A stretch of DNA of 41,959 bases from Fimenecus sp963624605. Lineage in GTDB: Bacteria; Bacillota; Clostridia; Oscillospirales; Acutalibacteraceae. Below, one piece after another: positions 7,075-14,780 of this stretch. The DNA is taken from positions 1 to 41,959 of the forward strand of contig CAVFQD010000009.1 of NCBI GenBank assembly GCA_963624605.1, read 5' to 3'. Both the position numbers and the translations under genes were made by a program. Under the pieces are notes generated by a model, which was not told the DNA's origin, did not search any database, and saw only the letters and a list, made by a program, of their open reading frames with translations. Position 1 is the first letter of the stretch, and each line of letters opens with the position of its first letter.

Positions 7075-8427
7075 ATGACGGAAAAATGTGCGGCGGTAAT
7101 CCTTGCGACCGAGGAAAATCCGAGTATTAAATCGTATCGCTCGATTTATATGATGAACCTGCTGTCAAAGCCTGTTATCGGATGGGTAATAAATGCGGTG
7201 AAAAAATGCGGAATTGACGATGTTTCGGTTGTAGTTTCCGATAACGATGTAGCTATTGCGCCCTATGCCGAGCTTTCGGGTTGTACGACATATAAGAGAA
7301 AGCAGATTGAGGAGGAGTCGATTGACTTTATAAAAAAGCATGGTGAGGGAAGCATACTTGTTGTCAGAGGCGACGCACCGTTTATTGATCCGGTGATACT
7401 TCGAAACGCATTGCTTGAGCATATCAATAACAATAACAAGGTTACGGTTGTCAGCACGCAGGTTGATATGCCTTTCGGCTATTCGAGAATTGTCAGGGAC
7501 AACGCCGGAGGGTTCCTTTCGGTTGTTGAAGAAAGAGCGGCGACGAGCGAGGAGAAGAAGATAAACGAGGTAAGCTCCGGCTCATATTGGTTTGACGCAC
7601 AGACGCTTCTCAAAAGCTTTGAAACATGTATAAAGTATCATAAGGATGCGGTTGACGACGCAGTCAAGGAAATTATAAACTTCGGTGGAAAGGTAAACAC
7701 CTTTTATGCCGACTCTCCCGATATAGTTTTGCGTGCAAACAGCAGAAAGCGCATTTTCGGTCTCAACGAGACTGCAAGGCGAAATGAGATTGTAAAACAC
7801 ATTGAGGCTGGTGCGGATATTCCCTGCTTTGACGGCGTTATGATTGAACCGGATGTTGAAATCGGAGTTAACACAATGATTTTACCGGGAACTATTCTGA
7901 GAGGCAATGTCAAAATAGGCAAGTCCTGCAAAATCGGTCCGAACACCGTTGTTGAAAACAGCACGGTCGGAGACAATGTGGCGCTTAACAATGTTCAGTG
8001 CTATCAGTCAACGGTTAAAAACGGCTGTAACATAGGGCCTTTTGTTCATATAAGACCGAATTCGGTTGTCGGCGACGGTGTGCATCTCGGCAACTTTGTT
8101 GAGGTCAAAAACTCGAATATTGACACGGGCACGAAGGTATCGCATCTGACATATGTCGGCGACAGCGATGTCGGCAAGCGTGTAAATTTCGGCTGCGGCA
8201 CGGTAACCGTAAACTATACCGGCAAGGCAAAGTTCAGAACACGAATTAAGGATGACGCTTTTATAGGCTGTAACACAAATCTTGTCGCTCCCGTAACCGT
8301 CGGAGAGGGCGCGTACACGGCGGCAGGCTCGACCATAACCGAGGATGTTCCGGACTCTTCGCTCGGAATTGCCAGAGCAAGGCAGGTAAACAAGCTCGGC
8401 TGGAGAATAAACAAAGACAGCGAATAA
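7075..8427 (+). CDS. glmU: GlmU-like protein with degenerate uridylyltransferase domain and intact acetyltransferase domain
   Basis: GlmU normally acetylates glucosamine-1-phosphate and then uridylylates it to UDP-GlcNAc. This 450-aa protein has the right length and operon position (glmU-pth-mfd). The left-handed beta-helix half keeps the expected residues: FVHIRPNS, FVEVKNS, VSHLTYVGD, NFGCGTVTVNY and VAPVTVGEGAYTAAGS. The N-terminal half lacks the nucleotide loop: where LAAGKGTRM...PK is expected it reads LATEENPSIKSYRSIYMMN, and the QLGTGHA element is absent. Some later elements remain (GDAPFID, YSRIVRD, VVEERAA). A frameshift does not explain this. The start at 7075 follows AGGGAG; an upstream in-frame ATG overlaps asnB and has no ribosome site. 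It may act only as acetyltransferase. Confidence 0.82.
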   Translation: MTEKCAAVILATEENPSIKSYRSIYMMNLLSKPVIGWVINAVKKCGIDDVSVVVSDNDVAIAPYAELSGCTTYKRKQIEEESIDFIKKHGEGSILVVRGDAPFIDPVILRNALLEHINNNNKVTVVSTQVDMPFGYSRIVRDNAGGFLSVVEERAATSEEKKINEVSSGSYWFDAQTLLKSFETCIKYHKDAVDDAVKEIINFGGKVNTFYADSPDIVLRANSRKRIFGLNETARRNEIVKHIEAGADIPCFDGVMIEPDVEIGVNTMILPGTILRGNVKIGKSCKIGPNTVVENSTVGDNVALNNVQCYQSTVKNGCNIGPFVHIRPNSVVGDGVHLGNFVEVKNSNIDTGTKVSHLTYVGDSDVGKRVNFGCGTVTVNYTGKAKFRTRIKDDAFIGCNTNLVAPVTVGEGAYTAAGSTITEDVPDSSLGIARARQVNKLGWRINKDSE

Positions 8428-8444
8428 CTGACAAGAGGAAAATT

Positions 8445-9053
8445 ATGTTTGACAGACTTAACAAAAGAGGCAAGACTGTCGGCACGCCTGAATTCCTTGT
8501 GGTGGGTCTCGGAAATCCCGAGAAAAAATACACACTAACAAGACATAATTCGGGCTTTTTGTGCGTTGACGAGCTTGCCGAAAAGCACGGCTTTAAGATA
8601 AAAAAGCTTAAATTCAAGGCTCTTATTGCCGACACGGTTATAAACTCGCACCGTGTTATCGTAATGAAGCCGCAGACCTATATGAACTCGAGCGGCGAAG
8701 CGGTAAGGGAAGCGGTAAATTTTTATAAGATACCGCCTGAAAATGTAATAATTATTTTTGACGATATTTCGTTGGATGTCGGAAAGCTTAGAATAAAGAG
8801 AAAGGGCACGGACGGCGGTCACAACGGAATAAAAAGCATTATTTCCTGCATTTCAAGCACGAATTTTCCGAGAATAAAAATCGGAGTGGGCAAAAAGCCA
8901 CACCCGGACTATGACCTTGCCGCATGGGTGCTCTCGGAATTCAAAAAGGATGAGGCAAAGCCGCTCAAAGAGGCGATAGACAACGCCTGCGACGCACTTT
9001 TGCTTATGCTTGACGGAAATATCGACGAAGCAATGAACAAGTTTAATTCATAG
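8445..9053 (+). CDS. pth: Peptidyl-tRNA hydrolase
   Basis: Pth cleaves peptidyl-tRNAs released from stalled ribosomes. All signature elements are present: VVGLGNPEKKY (Asn of the active site), TRHNSGF (catalytic His), MKPQTYMNSSGEAV, IIFDDISLDVGKLRIK (catalytic Asp), and GGHNGIKSI. The protein is 202 aa, slightly longer than usual because of about 16 extra N-terminal residues before FLVVGLGNP. The chosen ATG follows AGAGGAAA. It lies 17 bases after glmU and 16 before mfd, the conserved Firmicutes order with prs missing. Confidence 0.95.
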   Translation: MFDRLNKRGKTVGTPEFLVVGLGNPEKKYTLTRHNSGFLCVDELAEKHGFKIKKLKFKALIADTVINSHRVIVMKPQTYMNSSGEAVREAVNFYKIPPENVIIIFDDISLDVGKLRIKRKGTDGGHNGIKSIISCISSTNFPRIKIGVGKKPHPDYDLAAWVLSEFKKDEAKPLKEAIDNACDALLLMLDGNIDEAMNKFNS

Positions 9054-9069
9054 GAGATAATTTTTAACT

Positions 9070-12000
9070 ATGTCTGCTTTCAAAGAGGCGTTGAGTAAAT
9101 CGCCCGAATATAAGGAGCTTGAAAAAGCGGTAAAAAACGGCAAAACTCCGCTCGGTGTTTTGGGTCTTACCGCCATACACAAGGCTCATCTGATAAGCTC
9201 GCTTTGTGCGGATAAATCGCACAAGGCGCTTGTTGTTATGCCCGACGAGCCGTCGGCTACAAAGTTCTGCGAGGACTTAAAGGTTTTCGGCTTGAATGCG
9301 TTGGTTTATCCCGAGCGTGATTTTGCGTTCAACGGTGCCGAGTTCCGCTCACACGAATATGAGCAAAGGCGGCTTAAAGTGCTTTCAAATATGCTTGAAG
9401 GTAATATTGATGTTGCGGTGTGCTCGGTCGAGGCGGCAATGCAAAGGACAATTCCGAGCGATGAGCTGAAAAAGCACTCGCTTACATTAAAGGTCGGCAA
9501 GGACACTCCGCTTGACAGAGTACTTGAGGTGCTCACTGCTTCGGGCTATACCCGTTGCGATATGGTCGAGGGCGTGGGTCAGTTTTCAGTGCGCGGCGGA
9601 ATACTCGATTTGTTTTCCCCCGACAGCGAAATGCCCGTGCGTATTGACTTCTGGGGCGACACGGTGGAGAGTATGTCGCATTTTGATGTTGACAGCCAGA
9701 GGCGTGCGGATAAGGTTGAAGAGTTTTCGGTTATGCCGTCAACCGAAATCCTGTTTTCAAGCGATGATGAATTGAAGCAAAAAATAGATGAATTTTCAAA
9801 GACGGTAAAGGGCAAGGGCTCAAAAAAAGCAAAGGAAATTTTGCTTTCCGATATTGAAAGGCTTGACTCGGGAGTAAAGCTTACCTCCGAGGACAAATAT
9901 CTTGCGCTTGCCTACGGAGAGTTCAGCACGATATTCGACTATGCGGACGAGGGGTATCTCACGGTTGTTTGCGACAGCGCAAATGTCAAGGAAAGGGCGA
10001 CAAACTGCGTCAAGCTGATGAACGAGGAAATCAAGACCTTGTTTGAGGATGGAGTGCTTTGCAACGGATTAGACAAATATTATCTAACGCTTGCGGAGCT
10101 GTTCAAGGAATATGAAAAACACAAGATAGTTTACTTTGACAACTTCGCGAGAGGCAGCTTTGACATACCCGTAAAGGACCTTATTTCATTTACGACAACA
10201 CAGCTTCCTGTCTGGAACGGCAAGCTTGATATACTTTTGGACGATGTATCCCCGCTCCTCGATAAAAACTCGACCGTTGTCGTTATGGGCGGCACGGAAA
10301 AAGTGGCAAAAACGCTTGCGGACGACCTCGAAAACGAGGGCACGCCTGCACTGTATTTTACATTTGAGCCTAAAGAATTTCCGCGCGGCAGGGTTTGCGT
10401 TCTGCAAGGGGCATTTTCGGGCGGCTTTGCCTATCCGAACGATAAATTTTATGTGTTTACCTACGGCAGGAACGCAATGTCGTCAAAGCGCAGGACAAAA
10501 TACAATTTCAAAAAGGGACAGGGCATACATTCGCTTGACGAGCTTCACAAGGGCGACTATGTCGTTCACCGTATGCACGGTATCGGCGTTTTCGACGGCA
10601 TACAGAAGCTCGAAGTCGGAAAGATAGTCAAGGATTATATTAAAATAAAGTATGCAAAGAACGATGTGCTTTATGTTCCCGTCACACAGCTTGACCTTGT
10701 GTCAAAATATATAGGTCCTCACGAGGAAAACGGCAAGGGCGTCAAGCTCAACCGTATCGGCGGAGCGGAATGGGAAAAGACAAGGAACAAGGTTCGTGCG
10801 GCGGTCAAGGATATGGCTGATGAGCTCATAGCGCTCTATTCAAAGCGCCGACAGTCAAAGGGCTTTGCTTTTTCGCCGGATATGGATATGCAGTCCGACT
10901 TTGAGAGGCGTTTCCCCTACGATGAAACACCCGACCAGCTGCGTTCCGTTGACGAAATAAAGGGAGATATGGAAAAGCCTTATCCCATGGACAGACTTCT
11001 CTGCGGCGATGTCGGCTTCGGTAAAACGGAGGTTGCGCTGCGTGCGGCGTTCAAGTGCATTGCGGACGGCAAGCAGTGCGCCATACTTGTTCCGACAACA
11101 ATCCTTGCGCTACAGCATTACAGAACTCTTTCGACAAGGTTTGACGGCTTCCCCGTTGAGATTGAAATGCTCTCACGCTTCAGAACTCCGAAGGAACAGG
11201 AAAAGATAATCAAAAACATAAAGAGAGGCTCTGTGGATATTATTGTCGGTACGCACAGGCTTATTTCAAAGGATATTGAGTTCAAGGACCTCGGTTTGCT
11301 GATAGTTGACGAGGAACAGCGCTTCGGCGTTGCCCAAAAGGAAAAGCTCAAGGAAAAGTTTCCGTATGTCGATGTGCTGACTCTTTCGGCTACTCCTATC
11401 CCGAGAACGCTCAATATGGCGATGTCGGGTATAAGGGATATGTCGGTTATCGAGGAGGCTCCGCAGGACAGACACCCCGTTCAGACCTATGTTATAGAGC
11501 AGGATATGGGCATGCTCGCCGAAGCGATGGAGAAGGAATTGCGACGGGGCGGACAGGTTTATTATCTTTACAACCGTGTTGAGGACATTGAACGCAAGGC
11601 GGCGGAGATAAAGGAATATCTTCCCGACGCGAGGATTGCCACCGCTCACGGGAAAATGGCGGAGGATGAATTAAGCGATATATGGCGCGCTCTTCTTGAG
11701 GGCGAGATTGACATACTTGTCTGTACGACGATAATCGAAACGGGCGTTGATGTCTCAAACTGCAACACGCTGATAATTGAGGACGCAGACAAGCTCGGCT
11801 TAGCTCAGCTTCATCAGATAAGGGGCCGTGTGGGCAGAAGCGCAAGGCGTGCGTCGGCGTACTTCACATTCAAACGGGGCAAGGAGCTGTCGGAGATAGC
11901 TCAGAAAAGGCTCGAGGCAATCAGGGAATATACCGAGTTCGGTTCGGGATTTAAGATAGCTATGCGAGACCTTGAAATAAGAGGCGCGGGCAATGTGCTC

Positions 12001-12552
12001 GGAGCACAGCAGCACGGACATATGGAAGCGGTCGGATATGAAATGTATCTTGAACTGCTCGGCGAAGCGGTCAGCGAGGAAAAGGGCGAGAAGCCGCAGA
12101 CGCCCAAAAAGGACTGCCTTATCGATATGCAGATTGACGCGCATATACCAGAAGCCTACATTGACAGCGTGCCGCAAAGGCTTGCAATATACAGACGAAT
12201 TGCCGACATATGTTCGGTCGAGGACGCCGAGGATGTAAAGGATGAGCTCCTTGACAGATACGGAGACATTCCGACCTCGGTAAACGGACTTATAGACATT
12301 TCCCTGCTTCGTAACTCGGCTTCCAAATACGGCGTGTATGAAATCGGTCAAAAGGGCAGAAATGTTATACTCTATATCAACGAGATACCCACAAGTATGG
12401 TGCTGAACCTTTCCTCACAGCTGAGAGGACGGGTATCGGTATGCGACTTCGGCAAGAAGTATATAAGCGTTAAAATCACTGAGATGCAGGAGCCGTTGGA
12501 TACTTTGAAGGAGATATTCGGCTATCTTTCGCAGGTGCCGTCAAAGGGGTAA
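9070..12552 (+). CDS. mfd: Transcription-repair coupling factor Mfd
   Basis: A complete 1160-aa Mfd. Order of domains: UvrB-like region in the first ~350 residues (VRGGILDLFSPDSEMPVRIDFWGD); CarD-like RNA polymerase interaction domain near residue 490 (GDYVVHRMHGIGVFDGI); RecG-like translocase with Walker A GDVGFGKTE and Walker B LIVDEEQRFG; TRG motif region with LHQIRGRVGRS; and the C-terminal regulatory domain with YLELLGEAV. Mfd removes RNA polymerase stalled at DNA lesions and recruits UvrA. It is the last gene of the operon from 3190. No clear U-tract terminator follows; only a hairpin at 12588-12610. Confidence 0.97.
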   Translation: MSAFKEALSKSPEYKELEKAVKNGKTPLGVLGLTAIHKAHLISSLCADKSHKALVVMPDEPSATKFCEDLKVFGLNALVYPERDFAFNGAEFRSHEYEQRRLKVLSNMLEGNIDVAVCSVEAAMQRTIPSDELKKHSLTLKVGKDTPLDRVLEVLTASGYTRCDMVEGVGQFSVRGGILDLFSPDSEMPVRIDFWGDTVESMSHFDVDSQRRADKVEEFSVMPSTEILFSSDDELKQKIDEFSKTVKGKGSKKAKEILLSDIERLDSGVKLTSEDKYLALAYGEFSTIFDYADEGYLTVVCDSANVKERATNCVKLMNEEIKTLFEDGVLCNGLDKYYLTLAELFKEYEKHKIVYFDNFARGSFDIPVKDLISFTTTQLPVWNGKLDILLDDVSPLLDKNSTVVVMGGTEKVAKTLADDLENEGTPALYFTFEPKEFPRGRVCVLQGAFSGGFAYPNDKFYVFTYGRNAMSSKRRTKYNFKKGQGIHSLDELHKGDYVVHRMHGIGVFDGIQKLEVGKIVKDYIKIKYAKNDVLYVPVTQLDLVSKYIGPHEENGKGVKLNRIGGAEWEKTRNKVRAAVKDMADELIALYSKRRQSKGFAFSPDMDMQSDFERRFPYDETPDQLRSVDEIKGDMEKPYPMDRLLCGDVGFGKTEVALRAAFKCIADGKQCAILVPTTILALQHYRTLSTRFDGFPVEIEMLSRFRTPKEQEKIIKNIKRGSVDIIVGTHRLISKDIEFKDLGLLIVDEEQRFGVAQKEKLKEKFPYVDVLTLSATPIPRTLNMAMSGIRDMSVIEEAPQDRHPVQTYVIEQDMGMLAEAMEKELRRGGQVYYLYNRVEDIERKAAEIKEYLPDARIATAHGKMAEDELSDIWRALLEGEIDILVCTTIIETGVDVSNCNTLIIEDADKLGLAQLHQIRGRVGRSARRASAYFTFKRGKELSEIAQKRLEAIREYTEFGSGFKIAMRDLEIRGAGNVLGAQQHGHMEAVGYEMYLELLGEAVSEEKGEKPQTPKKDCLIDMQIDAHIPEAYIDSVPQRLAIYRRIADICSVEDAEDVKDELLDRYGDIPTSVNGLIDISLLRNSASKYGVYEIGQKGRNVILYINEIPTSMVLNLSSQLRGRVSVCDFGKKYISVKITEMQEPLDTLKEIFGYLSQVPSKG

Positions 12553-12587
12553 AGTGTATAATGTGAGCGTGCAGACGAAAATCAACT

Positions 12588-12610
12588 AAGCTTGCTTGTC
12601 AAGCGAGCTT
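12588..12610. repeat. Short inverted repeat downstream of mfd
   Basis: AAGCTTGC and GCGAGCTT form an 8-bp stem (one G-T wobble) with a 7-base loop. No T-run follows, so it is not called an intrinsic terminator. It could still slow RNA polymerase or protect the mfd mRNA 3' end. Confidence 0.35.
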
Positions 12611-12628
12611 GGCTTGTGAGTGCTCGGC

Positions 12629-12661
12629 TTCAATAAAAATTCAATCTTCGGAATATACAAT
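12629..12661 (+). promoter_or_regulatory. Response-regulator-type direct repeat and -10 upstream of the regulator gene
   Basis: TTCAAT at 12629 and TTCAAT at 12640 are direct repeats 11 bp apart (one helical turn). Exactly 10 bases after the second comes TACAAT at 12656. The repeats occupy the -35 region and no good -35 hexamer is present, which is typical of promoters activated by OmpR/PhoB-family regulators. The same layout recurs at 14716-14748. This suggests autoregulation of the two-component operon. Confidence 0.6.
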
Positions 12662-12693
12662 AATAAAAAATCGGTTACTTTCGGAGGTGCGCA

Positions 12694-13377
12694 ATGAGAG
12701 TTTTGCTTGTCGAAGACGAAAAAAGAATGGCGCAGGCGCTTTGTGAGATACTGCGGCGTGAGGGTTATACTGCTGACTGCCGATATGACGGACAGTCGGG
12801 GCTTGAAGCGGCACAAAGCGGAGTTTACGATATTATTGTTCTTGATGTTATGCTGCCGAAAATGAACGGGTTTGACATAGCGAGGGAATTGAGAAAAGGC
12901 GGCGTGCGCACGCCGATACTTATGCTTACGGCAAAGGCGGAGCTTGACGACAAAGTTACGGGGCTTGACAGCGGAGCGGATGATTACCTCACAAAGCCTT
13001 TTATGGCAAAGGAGCTGCTTGCGAGACTTCGTGCGCTTTTGCGGCGCAATATAGACACGCCCGACGGAAGGCTCAAATTCGGCGACATTTCCCTTGATTC
13101 GGACACATATGAGCTCTCCTGCGAGACTACGGGACAGAGCGTCCGCCTGAGCGAAAAGGAAAAGCTGATTTTGGAATATCTCATAGCGAACCAAAACCGT
13201 ATTTTGACAAGAGAGCAGCTTGCGGTTAAAATCTGGGGCTATGAAAACGACGCAGAATATAACAATGTTGAGGTGTATATGTCGTTTACGAGGAAAAAGC
13301 TTGCCTTTGTCGGCGCAAAAACGGAAATAAAAGCGGTGCGAGGCGTGGGCTATGAGTTGAGGTGCGGCGATGTTTAA
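12694..13377 (+). CDS. OmpR/PhoB-family response regulator
   Basis: A 227-aa two-domain regulator. The receiver domain has the acidic pocket (E7, D8), phospho-acceptor D51 in IIVLDVMLP, T79 in LMLTAKA, and K101 in DDYLTKPF. The C-terminal winged helix contains LTREQLAVKIWG and VYMSFTRKKLAFVGA. Regulators of this class bind direct repeats spaced by about 11 bp; a matching pair lies 50-65 bases upstream of this gene and another before the lipoprotein gene. GGAGGT precedes the ATG. The stop overlaps the start of the kinase gene by 8 bases, so the two are coupled partners. Confidence 0.93.
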   Translation: MRVLLVEDEKRMAQALCEILRREGYTADCRYDGQSGLEAAQSGVYDIIVLDVMLPKMNGFDIARELRKGGVRTPILMLTAKAELDDKVTGLDSGADDYLTKPFMAKELLARLRALLRRNIDTPDGRLKFGDISLDSDTYELSCETTGQSVRLSEKEKLILEYLIANQNRILTREQLAVKIWGYENDAEYNNVEVYMSFTRKKLAFVGAKTEIKAVRGVGYELRCGDV

Positions 13378-14641
13378 GAAATCAAGGCTTAGAATAATTT
13401 TATCTATTATGGCTGTTATGGTGTTGATACTCGGCGGTACCTTTGCCGTTATTTACGGGACAAGCTATGCGAGAATGACCTCGGACAACCGCCGTATGCT
13501 TGAACAGTATGCGAGAGAATATTCGGCTGACCGAATGCAGGATGAATCTCCCGAGGCTCAACCGGACGACATACCGAGCAAGCCGACGGACGGTGTAACG
13601 CCGCCCGAAAACGGACAACCTCCACATGAGGATGAGCATAAATTCGATGTATCCACCTTCTATTCGGTTGCTGTTTCCTCCGACGGCACGGTAATCAAAA
13701 CCGACAACGGTTCGGGAACGCTTTATTCCGATGAAACGCTTGAAAAATATGCTGAGGAAATAATTGAAAACGGTTCGCAGAACGGGACTAAAGGAAGCCT
13801 GTCTTATCTTAAAACTGAAAAAGACGGTTATACCCTTGTCTGCTTTATAGATAATATTGTAATGCAGGGGAATATTTCAACTCTGTTCACCAATACGCTG
13901 ATATTCGGCGGAATTTCGCTTGTAGCGGTGTTCTTTGCTTCGGTGTTCCTCGCAAAACGCATAGTTTCTCCGCTTGAGGAGAGCTACGAAAAGCAAAAGC
14001 AGTTTATTTCCGACGCGGGGCACGAGTTGAAAACTCCCGTTTCGGTGGTAGGCGCAAATGCGGAAATACTCGAGCGTGAAATCGGAAATAACAAGTGGCT
14101 TGAAAATATAAAATACGAAAACGGCAGAATGGGCGCTCTGGTAAAACAGCTTTTGGAGCTTGCAAGGACGGAAAATGTTGCGCCGAATATGCAAAGACTT
14201 GATTTAAGCCGTCTGGTATCGGGCGAGGCACTTCCGTTTGAAAGCGTGGCTTTTGAAAACGGACTTGAATTGACGGAGAATATTGCGGATGGGATTTTTG
14301 TCAACGGAGATGAAATCAAGTTAAAACAGCTCTCGTCAATACTTATAGACAACGCCGTAAAGCACAGTGAAAACGGAAAAAGCGTGAATATAAAACTCAC
14401 TTCCGAGCACGGATATGCAAGGCTTTCGGTTGTAAACGACGGACGGGAGATACCGCAGGAAAACAGAAAAAAGCTGTTTGAGAGATTTTACCGTGAGGAC
14501 GAGGCGAGAAACGACGACGGCCATTTCGGACTCGGACTTGCAATTGCCAAGGCGATTGCCGTTTCGCATAAAGGAAAAATCGGCGTTTCCTGCTATGACG
14601 GCAAGGTGGAGTTTACGGTTACCCTGCCGCTTGCAAAATAG
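13370..14641 (+). CDS. Sensor histidine kinase with Pro/Glu-rich extracytoplasmic segment
   Basis: A 423-aa membrane kinase. TM1 spans residues 8-30 and TM2 about 174-195. The extracytoplasmic part begins with a charged, proline-rich segment (about 58-90) containing TPPENGQPPHEDEH, then a small sensor region of about 80 residues. The HisKA box FISDAGHELKTPVS carries phospho-acceptor H218. The ATPase domain has the N box LIDNAVKHSENG and the G box GHFGLGLAIA. No HAMP domain is obvious; TM2 runs almost directly into the dimerisation helix. The TPPENGQPP segment resembles the repeats of the lipoprotein encoded next (DGQTPPEMPS), which hints at a shared binding partner or contact between the two proteins. 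Confidence 0.92.
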   Translation: MFKKSRLRIILSIMAVMVLILGGTFAVIYGTSYARMTSDNRRMLEQYAREYSADRMQDESPEAQPDDIPSKPTDGVTPPENGQPPHEDEHKFDVSTFYSVAVSSDGTVIKTDNGSGTLYSDETLEKYAEEIIENGSQNGTKGSLSYLKTEKDGYTLVCFIDNIVMQGNISTLFTNTLIFGGISLVAVFFASVFLAKRIVSPLEESYEKQKQFISDAGHELKTPVSVVGANAEILEREIGNNKWLENIKYENGRMGALVKQLLELARTENVAPNMQRLDLSRLVSGEALPFESVAFENGLELTENIADGIFVNGDEIKLKQLSSILIDNAVKHSENGKSVNIKLTSEHGYARLSVVNDGREIPQENRKKLFERFYREDEARNDDGHFGLGLAIAKAIAVSHKGKIGVSCYDGKVEFTVTLPLAK

Positions 14642-14658
14642 AACACAACATATAAAAA

Positions 14659-14699
14659 CAACCCTTTGTACACAAAATACAAAGGGTTGAAATTTTTTT
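14659..14699 (+). terminator. Intrinsic terminator after the kinase gene
   Basis: A 12-bp perfect stem (arms around AACCCTTTGTA and its complement) with a 7-base loop is followed by a seven-T run. It ends the regulator-kinase transcript, so the lipoprotein gene downstream needs its own promoter. Confidence 0.88.
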
Positions 14700-14715
14700 G
14701 AAAAGCTTTTGACTT

Positions 14716-14748
14716 TTCAATTATTATTCAATCTTCACTGCGTATAAT
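14716..14748 (+). promoter_or_regulatory. Second direct repeat plus -10, promoter of the lipoprotein gene
   Basis: TTCAAT at 14716 and 14727 (11-bp period), then 10 bases, then a perfect TATAAT at 14743. Apart from the 5-base spacer and the final bases it copies the layout at 12629-12661, and both copies continue TTCAATCTTC. The repeats replace the -35 element, so the adjacent response regulator is the likely activator. Confidence 0.65.
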
Positions 14749-14780
14749 GTGCTCAAAGATAAAGAACAGGAGGAGTCTTT

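Noticed and set aside
7075..7200. Frameshift as the cause of the missing GlmU loop
   Set aside because: The flanking family-like blocks (CAAVILA and LSKPVIGWVI) are in the same frame, and the other two frames do not contain a GxGTRM-like sequence.
12588..12610. Intrinsic terminator of mfd
   Set aside because: The stem is present but no T-run follows. It is listed only as an inverted repeat.
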